The position numbers and the translations under genes are program-made. Source: Synechococcus sp. ARS1019 (GTDB lineage Bacteria; Cyanobacteriota; Cyanobacteriia; PCC-6307; Cyanobiaceae). Taken from it: a stretch of DNA of 39,926 bases. Below are positions 1-10,168 of the stretch, one piece after another. The stretch is taken from assembly GCA_002690325.1 (NCBI GenBank), contig NZED01000027.1, positions 59,202 through 99,127 on the forward strand, given 5' to 3'. Position 1 is the first letter of the stretch. Each line of letters starts with the position of its first letter. The notes under the pieces are model-generated. The model was given only the letters and a program-made list of their open reading frames with translations, had not been told where the DNA came from and searched no databases.

Positions 1-954
1 GTGCGCACGCTGGTTCCCATCGACCCCTGTCAGTCAGTCAACCCCGATGAGGTTGTTGCTGTGGGTGCAGCCGTTCAGGCAGGGATCCTGACCGGTGAAT
101 TGCGAGATCTCCTGCTGAATGATGTGACCCCCCTGTCGCTGGGGCTCGAGACGGTGGGTGGTCTGATGAAGGTGTTGATCCCTCGGAACACGGCGATTCC
201 GGTTCGTCAGTCCGATGTGTTCAGTACATCGGAAGCCAATCAGTCATCCGTTGAAATTCACGTTTGGCAAGGCGAACGTCAGATGGCCTCTGACAACAAG
301 TCGCTCGGTCGCTTTCGCCTTTCGGGTATTCCTCCGGCTCCCCGAGGTGTGCCTCAGGTTCAAGTCGCTTTCGATATCGATGCCAACGGCTTGCTTCAGG
401 TGAGTGCAACTGACCGCACAACCGGGCGGAAACAGTCGGTCTCGATTCAGGGTGGCTCCAATCTCAATGAACAAGAGGTTCAAGCTCTCATCGCTGAGGC
501 GGAAGCACGCTCCGATGAGGATCGCCGCCGTCGAGCGGTCATCGAGCGGCGGAACCGTGCTCAAACGTTGGTGGCCCAGGCCGAACGTCGTTTGCGCGAC
601 GCGGCCCTTGAACTGGGGCCCTATGGCGCTGAGCGTCAGCAGCGTGCTGTTGAGATGGCCCTGCGAGACGTTCAGGACTGTTTGGCCCAGGACGATCTCC
701 AGGAACTTGACCTGATGGTTAGCGGTCTCGAAGAGGCGATGTTTGGCCTGAATCGTCGCTTGGCTGCTGAACGACAGGGTGATGGCAGTCCACTGCAGGG
801 CATTCGATCCACCCTCGGTTCCTTGAAAGATGAACTGTTTGCTGATGATGACTGGGACGATGACCCCTGGGGATCGCCTCCGCGACCCCGCGCCGGTAGT
901 CGAGGCATGAGTCGTCGCGATTCAGATCCCTGGGACGATGACTTCTATCGCTGA
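1..954 (+). CDS. dnaK: Hsp70 chaperone DnaK, C-terminal part (5' truncated by window)
   Basis: NPDEVVAVGAAVQAG, LLLNDVTPLSLGLETVGG and the substrate-binding domain; acidic Trp-rich tail; the frame is open at the window edge. Confidence 0.95.
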   Translation: MRTLVPIDPCQSVNPDEVVAVGAAVQAGILTGELRDLLLNDVTPLSLGLETVGGLMKVLIPRNTAIPVRQSDVFSTSEANQSSVEIHVWQGERQMASDNKSLGRFRLSGIPPAPRGVPQVQVAFDIDANGLLQVSATDRTTGRKQSVSIQGGSNLNEQEVQALIAEAEARSDEDRRRRAVIERRNRAQTLVAQAERRLRDAALELGPYGAERQQRAVEMALRDVQDCLAQDDLQELDLMVSGLEEAMFGLNRRLAAERQGDGSPLQGIRSTLGSLKDELFADDDWDDDPWGSPPRPRAGSRGMSRRDSDPWDDDFYR

Positions 955-1849
955 TCCCGATTACTGGTCGTTGCTTGGCCTCGAGCCAGCGAGTGACCCT
1001 GATCAACTGAAGCGTGCTTTCCGACGAGAGGCTCGCCGCTGGCATCCCGACCTCAACGGGAACGATCCCGTTGCGGAAGAACGCTTCAAGTTGGTGAACG
1101 AGGCCTACGCCGTTCTGAGTGACCCGCGGCGTCGGGCCGATTGGGAAAAGGGCCAAGGCCGCACCGTCAGCGTTGATCCATTTGCAGAGGGGTTCCCCGA
1201 TTTCGAGCACTATCTCGATGTTGTCCTCGGCGTTGTGTCTCCCGCGCCGCGCGACATCGATGAGGCTTCGCTGGAGGAGGAGCTAACCGATGCCCAACCA
1301 GCGGATCGCCCGGTTGCTGCACCGCCACCGCCGCCTCCCGTCCGCGCTGTTGAGGATCTCGAATCAGAAGTGATGCTCACCCCAGAGCAGGCCTTAGACG
1401 GAACCACGGTGGAGGTTGCGTTGCCGGATGGGTTGGTGATCGAGCTTGAGACCCCGCCAATGGCTGGTGATGGATGGCGTCTGCGTTTGGAGGGTGTGGC
1501 TCCTGGTGGGCGTGATCATTTTTTGCATCTGCGTGTCATCACAGATCAAGGCCTGCGCATTGATGGCCTTCGTGTTCATTACCGCCTGGAACTGTTTCCA
1601 CCCGATGCAGCCCTCGGGTGTGCAGTGGACGTGCCGACGTTGGATGGTCCGGTGACCCTTCAAGTGCCGCCTGGATCCTCCACCGGACGGCTGTTGCGAC
1701 TGCGTGAACGAGGGCTTGAGGCCAACGGGCGCGTCGGGGATCAGCTTGTGGAGATCGTCGTCGTGATTCCCGCCGATCTTGGTGATGCGGAACGTGCGTT
1801 GTACCGGCGTCTCCAGGAACTGGCTCTCGATGATGCCGCCGCGATCTGA
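938..1849 (+). CDS. dnaJ: DnaJ-type co-chaperone (J domain with HPD, C-terminal domain, no zinc finger)
   Basis: DYWSLLGLEP...RRWHPDLNGND...FKLVNEAYAVLSDP; 17-nt overlap with the dnaK end. Confidence 0.9.
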   Translation: MTSIADPDYWSLLGLEPASDPDQLKRAFRREARRWHPDLNGNDPVAEERFKLVNEAYAVLSDPRRRADWEKGQGRTVSVDPFAEGFPDFEHYLDVVLGVVSPAPRDIDEASLEEELTDAQPADRPVAAPPPPPPVRAVEDLESEVMLTPEQALDGTTVEVALPDGLVIELETPPMAGDGWRLRLEGVAPGGRDHFLHLRVITDQGLRIDGLRVHYRLELFPPDAALGCAVDVPTLDGPVTLQVPPGSSTGRLLRLRERGLEANGRVGDQLVEIVVVIPADLGDAERALYRRLQELALDDAAAI

Positions 1850-1891
1850 AGGGCGAATCAGTGAGAGACTCCATGTCTCCGTTGGTGGTGA

Positions 1892-2308
1892 ATGCTCGTC
1901 CACGTTCTTCTCTTTGATGCCGGTAGTGACGCTGAAGGCATTCACTCTCTGGAGATGTCAGGCAGAACAGTGGTCCTGCTGTTTGAGAACCCCGACGATG
2001 CTCAGCGCTATGCCGGATTGCTGGAAGCTCAGGACTTCCCCGTTCCAACAGTGGAAGCCTTAGATCGCGAGGAGATCGAAGCGTTCTGTGGTCAATCGGG
2101 TTATGAAGCTCGGTTCATCGAGGCGGGTTTCGTTCCGGAAAGTGATGAGGAGCGGCTGTTTATGGCCCCCCCGGAATCGAACCGCGATGTCACCACTTGG
2201 AAGGACGATGAGCAGGTCACACCCTCTCAAGACAGTGAGAAGGAGTCGGCCCCTGGGGAGTCGGCTGAACTGGATGCGTTGCGTCAGCGTCTTGAGGGAT
2301 TGCTCTGA
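1892..2308 (+). CDS. DUF3110-like cyanobacterial conserved protein
   Basis: MLVHVLLFDAGSDAEGIHSLEMSGRTVVLLFENPDDAQRYAGLLEAQDFP; resembles the DUF3110 family from memory. Confidence 0.7.
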   Translation: MLVHVLLFDAGSDAEGIHSLEMSGRTVVLLFENPDDAQRYAGLLEAQDFPVPTVEALDREEIEAFCGQSGYEARFIEAGFVPESDEERLFMAPPESNRDVTTWKDDEQVTPSQDSEKESAPGESAELDALRQRLEGLL

Positions 2309-2313
2309 GCGCT

Positions 2314-3264
2314 ATGGCTGGATTTGATCCTGATCTCCAACCATCCGTTGATCGAGGCCACCTCCTAACGGAACAGGCCAATTCCCGCAGCAACGATCTT
2401 GATCAGCTCTCAACAGCTGATCTCGTCGATTTGTTTGTCAGTGAGGATCTGCGTCCACAACAGGCGGTTGCTGGGGCTTCAGAACAACTCACAGAAGCGG
2501 TGACCGCGATCACAGCGCGTCTCCGCCAGGGAGGAAGGCTGTTTTATCTCGGAGCCGGTACCTCAGGGCGTTTGGGTGTTCTCGATGCTGCCGAATGTCC
2601 GCCAACGTTTTGCAGCGATCCCGACATGGTTCAGGGCGTGCTCGCCGGTGGGGCGCCAGCTTTGCTGCGCAGTTCTGAAGGACTGGAAGATTTGGAGGAG
2701 GCTGGCCGGCGTGATCTCGAAGAACGAGGTTTCACAACCGCCGACTGTCTGATCGGGATTGCTGCCGGTGGAACAACGCCTTATGTGAAAGGAGCTCTAC
2801 AGCACGCGCAAGACATCGGTGCTTTGGCGATTGCGATGGCCTGTGTTCCGTCTCACCAGGCCCCATTGCCCTGCGATATCGACATTCGCCTGCTCACGGG
2901 CCCCGAATTGCTCACGGGCTCGACGCGGCTCAAAGCCGGCACTGCGACCAAGATGGCGCTCAACATCATCTCGACCACTGTCATGGTGGGCCTTGGCAAG
3001 GTCTACGGGAATCGGATGGTGGATGTGTCTGCCAGCAACAGCAAGTTGGTCGACCGTTCCTTGCGCATTCTTCGCGATCTCGTAGAACTCGATCGTGAGC
3101 AAGCCCTGTCGTGCCTTGAGCAGAGTGACGGTTCGGTCAAGCTGGCGTTGCTGATGGCGGCAGCCAATTTGGATCGTGACGCAGCGCAGACCTGCTTAGA
3201 GCAGCATTCACAACAGCTGCGCGCCGCTCTAGAGAGCTGCAATTGTCAGTTGGCTGTTTCCTGA
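2314..3264 (+). CDS. murQ: N-acetylmuramic acid 6-phosphate etherase
   Basis: GGRLFYLGAGTSGRLGVLDAAECPPTF, TSRLKAGTATKMALNIIST, VYGNRMVDV. Confidence 0.95.
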   Translation: MAGFDPDLQPSVDRGHLLTEQANSRSNDLDQLSTADLVDLFVSEDLRPQQAVAGASEQLTEAVTAITARLRQGGRLFYLGAGTSGRLGVLDAAECPPTFCSDPDMVQGVLAGGAPALLRSSEGLEDLEEAGRRDLEERGFTTADCLIGIAAGGTTPYVKGALQHAQDIGALAIAMACVPSHQAPLPCDIDIRLLTGPELLTGSTRLKAGTATKMALNIISTTVMVGLGKVYGNRMVDVSASNSKLVDRSLRILRDLVELDREQALSCLEQSDGSVKLALLMAAANLDRDAAQTCLEQHSQQLRAALESCNCQLAVS

Positions 3265-4154
3265 GACCACGCCCCCCAATAGGGGGAGGTCAGCAGGTCG
3301 AGTCGTTGACGGGTTTCGGCTGGGACAGCGTCCTTCGGTGTGATCAGTGCTGATGCCAAGGCTGTGTGTGCTTCTGATCGAGGTCGTTCAGATCGGAGCC
3401 GCTCCATCAGCTTGCTCAAGATGGGTTCGGTGGCCGCAGCATTGGCTTGAAGATTGCCAATGACCATCTCAACGCTCACCGCGGCATGGTCGCTGTGCCA
3501 GCAGTCGTAGTCGGTGACCATGCTCAGCGAGGCATAGGCCAGTTCTGCTTCACGGGCCAGCCGTGCTTCGGTGTGGTTGGTCATGCCGATCACTGAACAG
3601 TTCCAGCTTCGATACAGCTCGCTTTCCGCCCGCGTCGAAAACGCCGGCCCCTCCATGCAGAGATAGGTGCCACCGCGATGGAGACGATGGCCTTCAGGCA
3701 GTGCGGTTTCCGCGCTGTCCGCCAAGAGTTCGCTTAGCACCGCACAAAAGGGGTCAGCGAGGCTGACATGGGCAACGCAGCCCTGCCCAAAGAAGCTTTG
3801 CGGTCGTTGCTGGGTTCGATCGATGAATTGATCCGGAACCACCATGTCCCGTGGGCGTAGATCCTCACGCAGTGATCCAACGGCGGAGACCGAGATCAAC
3901 CAACGCACTCCGAGCTGACGCATCGCCCAGATGTTTGCTCGATACGGAACTTCCTTTGGCAGTAGGTGGTGATGTTGACCATGGCGAGCGAGAAACACGG
4001 TGTCCATCCCATTCAGCTGTCCCACCCGCAGCACGTCGGATGGGCAGCCGAAAGGAGTGTCGAGTTGGTGTTCGGAAACGTTCTCCAGCCCCTTGATGGC
4101 ATACAAGCCACTGCCTCCGATGACACCGACCCGTGCAGTTTCGAGTTCACCCAT
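3246..4154 (-). CDS. mtnP: S-methyl-5'-thioadenosine phosphorylase
   Basis: [74 protein letters not shown]. Confidence 0.95.
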   Translation of the reverse strand: MGELETARVGVIGGSGLYAIKGLENVSEHQLDTPFGCPSDVLRVGQLNGMDTVFLARHGQHHHLLPKEVPYRANIWAMRQLGVRWLISVSAVGSLREDLRPRDMVVPDQFIDRTQQRPQSFFGQGCVAHVSLADPFCAVLSELLADSAETALPEGHRLHRGGTYLCMEGPAFSTRAESELYRSWNCSVIGMTNHTEARLAREAELAYASLSMVTDYDCWHSDHAAVSVEMVIGNLQANAAATEPILSKLMERLRSERPRSEAHTALASALITPKDAVPAETRQRLDLLTSPYWGAWSQETAN

Positions 4155-4203
4155 GTCCTCGATTCGGTCTCATGTACTTACACTCCAGTTTTGCTCGCGT
4201 CCC

Positions 4204-4644
4204 ATGACCAAGGCCTTGATGGACACCGAGGCAGGCCTGATTGAGCTCGAGCTGTTCGAGGCCGACGCGCCCAACACCGTGGCCAACTTCGTCAAATTGG
4301 CCAAGGATGGCTTCTATGACGGGCTTGCGTTTCACCGCGTCATCCCCGGCTTCATGGCTCAGGGAGGCTGCCCGAATAGTCGGGAGGGTGCCCGTGGCAT
4401 GGCTGGGACCGGTGGCCCTGGTTATCAGATCGATTGCGAGATCAACCCTCAAAAGCATCAGGCTGGAACCCTGGCGATGGCCCATGCAGGCCGCAATACC
4501 GGTGGCTCACAGTTCTATATCTGCCATGAAGCTCAGCCCCATCTCGATGGTGTTCACACCGTGTTTGGGCTCACCGGCAACATGGATGTGGTCTTGAAAC
4601 TGTCCAACGGATCACGGATCAACAAGGTCACCATCCAGGACTGA
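4204..4644 (+). CDS. Cyclophilin-type peptidyl-prolyl cis-trans isomerase
   Basis: [28 protein letters not shown]...[19 protein letters not shown]; start moved to ATG 4204 ([11 protein letters not shown]). Confidence 0.93.
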   Translation: MTKALMDTEAGLIELELFEADAPNTVANFVKLAKDGFYDGLAFHRVIPGFMAQGGCPNSREGARGMAGTGGPGYQIDCEINPQKHQAGTLAMAHAGRNTGGSQFYICHEAQPHLDGVHTVFGLTGNMDVVLKLSNGSRINKVTIQD

Positions 4645-4661
4645 TCCTGGTTTAGGACCAG
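4635..4661. terminator. Possible bidirectional terminator between the convergent cyclophilin and ribBA genes
   Basis: CCAGGA-CTGA-TCCTGG overlapping an alternative CTGGT-TTAGG-ACCAG hairpin at the stop codons; no strong T-tract. Confidence 0.3.
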
Positions 4662-6298
4662 TTCACTAGGGAGGGGCTCGTCTGGATGAGCTCCTCCTCG
4701 TGGGCGTCTTGCTGAAGATCTGACAGCACGCGTTCCGTTCTGTCGAGGGTCTGAGTGGGATGAAGAGCCATGGGCTCCGATGGTGTTCGCATCCATCCGA
4801 TTCGACGGACCGTTGTCCAGTTCGCCAATGTCCTGAGAAGCGGCTCGGGATTGGTGTTCGTGGGCGTCAGTTTCCAGACGAACTGCGGGCGCTCCCAGAG
4901 CGCCAGAATTCTCGGGGCGTGCAGCGCTTCCAGATCGAATCCATGCTGCTTGGCTGCCGCTTCCGCTTCAATCCGTAGCTTTGGCAGCTCATCGATGTTG
5001 GCCTCTACGGCGAGAGCAAGGACGCAACACGGTGTGGCATCGCTGAACATGTGCCCGAGTTTGTCTCGCTTGGCCGCCAGATAGTTGGCGTTGTGATCCC
5101 CTGCGTTGATTTCCAGCGGCACACGTTCAACAACTTGAAGGCCATAGCCACCCAATCCAGCGATTTTTCGCGGGTTGTTGGTGAGCAGGCGCAGGCGATG
5201 AATGCCGAGGTCCGTGAGGATCTGTGCACCAACCCCGTAATTGCGGAGATCGGCAGGAAAGCCCAGCTTTTCATTGGCTTCCACGGTGTCGAGCCCGCCG
5301 TCTTGCAGGCTGTAGGCCTTGAGCTTGTTGATCAGGCCGATTCCTCGCCCCTCTTGGCGCAGGTACACCACAACACCTTCACCCTCTTGCTCGATGCGAC
5401 ACAAGGCCGCTTCGAGCTGAGGACGGCAGTCGCAACGCAGGGAGCCGAACGCATCACCGGTGAGGCATTCCGAATGCATGCGCACCAGCACCGGCTCCGT
5501 GAGTGCCGATGGGTCCCCTTTGACCAAGGCGACATGTTCTGAACCATCTAGAGCATTGCGGTAGCCGATGGCTTGAAATCGCCCAAACAGGCTTGGAAGT
5601 TCGGTATGGGCCTGGCGCTCGATGAAGCGCTCGTTGTCGAGCCTGTAGCGGATGAGATCCGCAATGCTGATCAACATCAAGCCCCATTGATCGGCATACC
5701 GACGTAACTCGGGAAGGCGCGCCATGGAGCCATCGGTGTTCTGGATCTCACAGATCACGCCGGCAGGTGTCAGCCCCGCAAGCTGGGAGAGATCAACAGC
5801 TGCCTCGGTGTGTCCTGCCCGTTTCAGGACACCACCCTTTCTCGCTCGCAGAGGAAAGATATGGCCTGGTCGTCGGAGTTCTGCAGGTCGAGTGGCTGGG
5901 TTGAGGGCAACCTGAATGGTTCGGGCTCGATCCTCAGCGGAGATGCCTGTGCTCACGCCATGTTCCAAGCCGGCATCGATGCTGACGGTGAAAGCCGTTT
6001 CGTTGGCATCGGTGTTGCGATCCACCATCAGTGGCAGATCGAGTTCATCCAGGCGCTCTCCCTCCATCGCCAAGCAGATCAGGCCACGGGCCTCGGTCGC
6101 CATGAAGTTGATCGCCTCTGGTGTGGCGAACTGGGCGGCGCAAATCAGATCACCTTCGTTTTCTCGCTGCTCGTCGTCGACCACAACAACGCAGGCACCG
6201 TTACGGATCGCTGCCAGGGCATCGGGGATTGAATCGAAGCGGATGCGCTCTGCGGTGCTGGTGGTCAGGGGTCCAGACGCGAAGGGTTGTCTTGTCAT
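4652..6298 (-). CDS. ribBA: Bifunctional DHBP synthase / GTP cyclohydrolase II
   Basis: [15 protein letters not shown] (RibB) and [32 protein letters not shown] (RibA). Confidence 0.96.
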   Translation of the reverse strand: MTRQPFASGPLTTSTAERIRFDSIPDALAAIRNGACVVVVDDEQRENEGDLICAAQFATPEAINFMATEARGLICLAMEGERLDELDLPLMVDRNTDANETAFTVSIDAGLEHGVSTGISAEDRARTIQVALNPATRPAELRRPGHIFPLRARKGGVLKRAGHTEAAVDLSQLAGLTPAGVICEIQNTDGSMARLPELRRYADQWGLMLISIADLIRYRLDNERFIERQAHTELPSLFGRFQAIGYRNALDGSEHVALVKGDPSALTEPVLVRMHSECLTGDAFGSLRCDCRPQLEAALCRIEQEGEGVVVYLRQEGRGIGLINKLKAYSLQDGGLDTVEANEKLGFPADLRNYGVGAQILTDLGIHRLRLLTNNPRKIAGLGGYGLQVVERVPLEINAGDHNANYLAAKRDKLGHMFSDATPCCVLALAVEANIDELPKLRIEAEAAAKQHGFDLEALHAPRILALWERPQFVWKLTPTNTNPEPLLRTLANWTTVRRIGWMRTPSEPMALHPTQTLDRTERVLSDLQQDAHEEELIQTSPSLVNWS

Positions 6299-6339
6299 TA
6301 TCGATACCTAGTACTTTCAGCTGACGCCTGAGCAAGCTC

Positions 6340-7446
6340 ATGCAAAGCAGCTCCTCGCCTTCCATGAGTCAATTGGCATCCCCCACGGCATCACGTGTGG
6401 CCGTGATTGGTGCTTCTGGATACGGCGGGCTTCAGACCCTGCGCCTTCTCCTCGACCATCCGGTCCTATCGGCGACCTTTCTAGGAGGTGAGCGCAGTGC
6501 TGGTCAGCGCTGGAGTTCGATCTGTCCGTTTCTGCCCCTTCCGGATGATCCTCTGGTGCAGTCGGCTGATCCCGATCGCATCGCGGATGCCGCTGATTTT
6601 GCGATTCTCAGCCTCCCCAATGGAGTAGCGGCTCGGCTCGCTACTCAACTCATTGAGCGTGGAGTTCGTGTCGTCGATCTCTCGGCCGATTTCCGTTACC
6701 GCTCCTTAGATCAATGGAGCAAGGTCTATGCGCAGGAAGCTCAAACGCTCAATCGCAGTGATGCAGAGCTCTGCCAGAACGCTGTGTATGGACTTCCTGA
6801 ATGGCAAGGGCCTGCCATTGCCGAGGCGTCGCTCGTTGCAGCGCCAGGTTGTTTCCCCACAGCCAGCTTGTTGCCCCTGCTTCCGTTCCTCAAGCAAGGG
6901 CTGATCGAGATCGACGGAATCATCATCGATGCCAAAACGGGGACGTCTGGAGGAGGAAGGGTGCCGAAGGAGGCCATGTTGCTGGCTGAAGCGTCCGAGT
7001 CCATTGCGCCCTATGGCGTGGTTGGGCATCGCCACACGTCTGAGATTGAGCAGATGGCGACTGAAGTGGCCGGTCAGCCTGTTCAGTTGCAGTTCACCCC
7101 CCATCTGGTGCCAATGGTCCGTGGCTTGTTATCCACGGTTTATGCCCGGTTGCGTGACCCAGGGCTCACGGCCGATGACTGCACCACGGTTCTCAATGCG
7201 GTGTATCGACACCATCCCTGTGTTTCGGTGCTGCCTGTTGGCACGTATCCAGCCACGAAATGGGCTCGACACACCAATAAAGCCCAGCTGTCTGTGCAGG
7301 TGGACAAGCGGACAGGCCAACTGGTGCTGATGAGTGCCATCGACAACTTGATTAAGGGGCAGGCCGGTCAGGGCGTCCAATGCCTCAATTTGATGGCTGG
7401 TTTGAAACCGGAGACCGGTCTTCCATTGCAGTCGTATTACCCCTGA
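6340..7446 (+). CDS. argC: N-acetyl-gamma-glutamyl-phosphate reductase
   Basis: VAVIGASGYGGLQTLRLLLDHP, AAPGCFPTASLLPLLP, KTGTSGGGR. Confidence 0.96.
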   Translation: MQSSSSPSMSQLASPTASRVAVIGASGYGGLQTLRLLLDHPVLSATFLGGERSAGQRWSSICPFLPLPDDPLVQSADPDRIADAADFAILSLPNGVAARLATQLIERGVRVVDLSADFRYRSLDQWSKVYAQEAQTLNRSDAELCQNAVYGLPEWQGPAIAEASLVAAPGCFPTASLLPLLPFLKQGLIEIDGIIIDAKTGTSGGGRVPKEAMLLAEASESIAPYGVVGHRHTSEIEQMATEVAGQPVQLQFTPHLVPMVRGLLSTVYARLRDPGLTADDCTTVLNAVYRHHPCVSVLPVGTYPATKWARHTNKAQLSVQVDKRTGQLVLMSAIDNLIKGQAGQGVQCLNLMAGLKPETGLPLQSYYP

Positions 7447-8111
7447 CTCCACCGTGAAGCGGCCAGTTGAACGGCGTGGGGAAGCAAGCGATGTTCCTGG
7501 CGGTGAATTCGTGCTGCCAGGCTTTCGTGGTTATCACTCTTCAGCACAGGGACGGCCGCCTGAGCAATGATCGGCCCCGCATCGAGCTCTTCGCTCACCA
7601 AGTGAACGGTGCATCCACTGATGCACACTCCAGCCTCTAAGGCCTGCCCGACGGCATCGAGGCCACGAAAGCTCGGCAGCAGGGAGGGATGAATGTTGAG
7701 TAGACGACCAGCAAAGGCACCGATCAGTACGGGGGTCACGATGCGCATCCATCCCGCCATCACCACAGCATCAACTTGGACGGCGTTGAAGCTCCGGACC
7801 AGCTCCTGATCCAAGCGTTCTCGGTTTTTCCAGACCCTGTGGTCAATGACCGTGTGGGGAATTTGAAGTCGCTCCGCTCGTGTGACAGCCCCACATCCGG
7901 GATTATTCACGACCAACAGCACGATCTCAGCGTTGAGTCGTCCGGCCTTGACCGCTGTTGCGAGTGCCTCAAAGTTGCTCCCATTGCCCGAGGCCATCAC
8001 CCCAAGCCGAATGGGTGGCCCCGACAGCGTGGTTGGGGTGTTCTGCATCGGAGGCTGCAGCAAGGCCTGTTCACCAGCTTGATGATCGCTAGGGTCTGAA
8101 AAAGCGGGCAT
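7437..8111 (-). CDS. purN: Phosphoribosylglycinamide formyltransferase
   Basis: RLGVMASGNGSNFEALA...VVMAGWMRIVTPVLIGAFAGRLLNIHPSLLPSFRGLDAVGQALEAGVCISGCTVHLV; start chosen at ATG 8111, upstream ones possible. Confidence 0.93.
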   Translation of the reverse strand: MPAFSDPSDHQAGEQALLQPPMQNTPTTLSGPPIRLGVMASGNGSNFEALATAVKAGRLNAEIVLLVVNNPGCGAVTRAERLQIPHTVIDHRVWKNRERLDQELVRSFNAVQVDAVVMAGWMRIVTPVLIGAFAGRLLNIHPSLLPSFRGLDAVGQALEAGVCISGCTVHLVSEELDAGPIIAQAAVPVLKSDNHESLAARIHRQEHRLLPHAVQLAASRWSQG

Positions 8112-8118
8112 CCGATTT

Positions 8119-8469
8119 ATGTCCCATCTCTCCATCCTGCCGACCGTCTTCACCCGCATGGATCTGCTTGAAGCAGCCCTGCTTGAGGAGGGGTTTTTGG
8201 TTAGTCAACAGTCGGATCTTGAGGTGTTCGATGCACAGTCGTGCCGTGTCGATCTCCTGGCCCAACGTCCCGAACACCGTCCCATTGGCTGGAAGCGTTC
8301 CGGATCTGGAGCAATCACCATGATCGGTGACCTGCAGCGGATGAGCCTTCAACCCGGCTTGGGTTCTCGGCTGCAGAACGTGACCCGGCGCTATGCCCTG
8401 CTGGAGGCCATGGATCAGCTCGAATCCAATGGTCTTCAGAGGGCTCAGGTCACCGTTGAACCCATCTGA
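8119..8469 (+). CDS. DUF1257 / Ycf35-like protein
   Basis: MSHLSILPTVFTRMDLLEAALLEEGF...LGSRLQNVTRRYALLEAMDQLESNG. Confidence 0.75.
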   Translation: MSHLSILPTVFTRMDLLEAALLEEGFLVSQQSDLEVFDAQSCRVDLLAQRPEHRPIGWKRSGSGAITMIGDLQRMSLQPGLGSRLQNVTRRYALLEAMDQLESNGLQRAQVTVEPI

Positions 8470-8470
8470 C

Positions 8471-10168
8471 TTGTCCGACACCGTTCAGGTTCAACTCGAT
8501 CTTCGTCAACCGCACACCCAATCCATTGGGGTTCGGATGCAGTGGACTCCGACCACCCAGCGTCAGGTCTGGCAGCTGCCGGTGTGGACTCCGGGCTCTT
8601 ACACGGTGAGAGATCACGTTCAGCACTTGCACAGCCTGCGTTTATTCGCTGGATCGTCGGAGCGTCCCATTCGTCGCCTTGGGCCATCTCAGTGGTTGGT
8701 TGATCTTGATCAGCTCGAACCCCTCACTCTTGACTACACAGTTACAGCAAGAGATCTCACGGTTCGTACCTGCTATCTCGATCCAGACGTGGCTGCCCTC
8801 TGTCTCGCTGGCCTGGTGATGGAGCTTGATGGATGCCGTTGGAGCTCCCATGCACTCAGCGTCTTAGCCCCTGAGCATTGGCAGGTGCATGTGCCCCTGG
8901 ATCGCTTGGGGGATGGATGGTCTGCAGCCGATCTCGATGCTCTGATCGATAGTCCGGTCCATGCCGGTCGCTTCTCCTCCACGGCGTTCAAGGTTGCTGG
9001 GCAAGACCATGAGCTCGTTTTGATTGATGCTCCACCGTCTGGTTGGCCGGAGGCACTTCAAGCCGATGTGGAAGCGGTTTGTGCGGCGACATGCCGATTG
9101 ATGGGGACGGCGCCACCAGCAGGAGATCGGTATCAGTTGGTGATTCAGCTCTTGGAACGCGGATATGGCGGGCTTGAGCATGATCACAGCAGTGTTTTGC
9201 ACTACAGCCGGACCGATCTGCACAACCCGGATGGCTACCGGAAGCTCTTGCAGTTGATCGGCCACGAATATCTGCACCAATGGAACGTGCGTCGATTGCG
9301 TCCCCTTGAATACAGGCCTTACGACTACAGCCGGGCGGTGGTGAGTGAAGGGCTTTGGTTCGCTGAGGGCATCACCAGCTACTACGACCTCACGTTTCCT
9401 TTGCTGGCTGGTCGCAGTGACCGCCGCACCTTGCTGAAGGATCTCGGCGATGATCTGTCGCGGGTTCTGCTTACACCGGGTCGACAGATTCAGTCGCTCG
9501 CAGCCAGTGCTCGCGAAGCTTGGGTCAAGCTCTACAAAGCCACTCCGGCCTCCCGTGATGATCAAGTCAGTTACTACGGGCTAGGAGCAGCGACCGCGTT
9601 TTGTCTGGATGTGCGTCTGCGTGATGCGGGGTCGTCCCTGGCGATTGTTCTGCGGGCGCTCTGGCAAAGCCATGGTGTTCACGGCCGTGGTTACGGCCGC
9701 GGCGATTTGGTTGGTTTGATTCGCACACACAATCAGGAGTTAGCGGATGCTCTCGCTGAATGGCTCGACGATCCCGATTCCCTTCCTCTTCATGAGACTG
9801 CTTCGATGCTGGGGTTGGACCTTGTGCCGAGTCCAAGCAAAGATCCACACCATGGCTTGACCTTGTCTCTCGAGAAAGGCTGCATTGTGGTGACTCGAGT
9901 TGAAGCAGGCAGTCCTGCGCAGCTCGCGGAACTTGTCGTGGGTGATGAATTGATCGCAGTTGAGGGTCTGCGCTTACGACGAATGGAAGATTTACCTGGT
10001 TTGTTGCGTCATCGGGAGACGTCCCGAATGACCTACGCAAGACGGGGACGTCTTGGCGAGACGTCAGTTTCACCAGTGTCTGGGGTGGACCACTGGCAGC
10101 TCAGTTGGGACCCTGGAGCGTCAGTTCAGCAACAAGAGCTTCGCGATCGATGGTTCGAGTTCCTCTGA
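8471..10168 (+). CDS. M61-family peptidase (glycyl aminopeptidase-like) with C-terminal PDZ domain
   Basis: QLPVWTPGSYTVRDH, HEYLHQWNVRRLRP (HExxH-like zinc motif), WFAEGITSYYDL; PDZ-like VEAGSPAQLAELVVGDELIAVEG. TTG 8471 chosen as start. Confidence 0.88.
   Translation: MSDTVQVQLDLRQPHTQSIGVRMQWTPTTQRQVWQLPVWTPGSYTVRDHVQHLHSLRLFAGSSERPIRRLGPSQWLVDLDQLEPLTLDYTVTARDLTVRTCYLDPDVAALCLAGLVMELDGCRWSSHALSVLAPEHWQVHVPLDRLGDGWSAADLDALIDSPVHAGRFSSTAFKVAGQDHELVLIDAPPSGWPEALQADVEAVCAATCRLMGTAPPAGDRYQLVIQLLERGYGGLEHDHSSVLHYSRTDLHNPDGYRKLLQLIGHEYLHQWNVRRLRPLEYRPYDYSRAVVSEGLWFAEGITSYYDLTFPLLAGRSDRRTLLKDLGDDLSRVLLTPGRQIQSLAASAREAWVKLYKATPASRDDQVSYYGLGAATAFCLDVRLRDAGSSLAIVLRALWQSHGVHGRGYGRGDLVGLIRTHNQELADALAEWLDDPDSLPLHETASMLGLDLVPSPSKDPHHGLTLSLEKGCIVVTRVEAGSPAQLAELVVGDELIAVEGLRLRRMEDLPGLLRHRETSRMTYARRGRLGETSVSPVSGVDHWQLSWDPGASVQQQELRDRWFEFL

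Noticed and set aside
719-1210. 163-aa minus-strand ORF opposite dnaK/dnaJ, and similar antisense ORFs over dnaE, ribBA and trpD
   Set aside because: Shadow ORFs of strongly supported coding genes.
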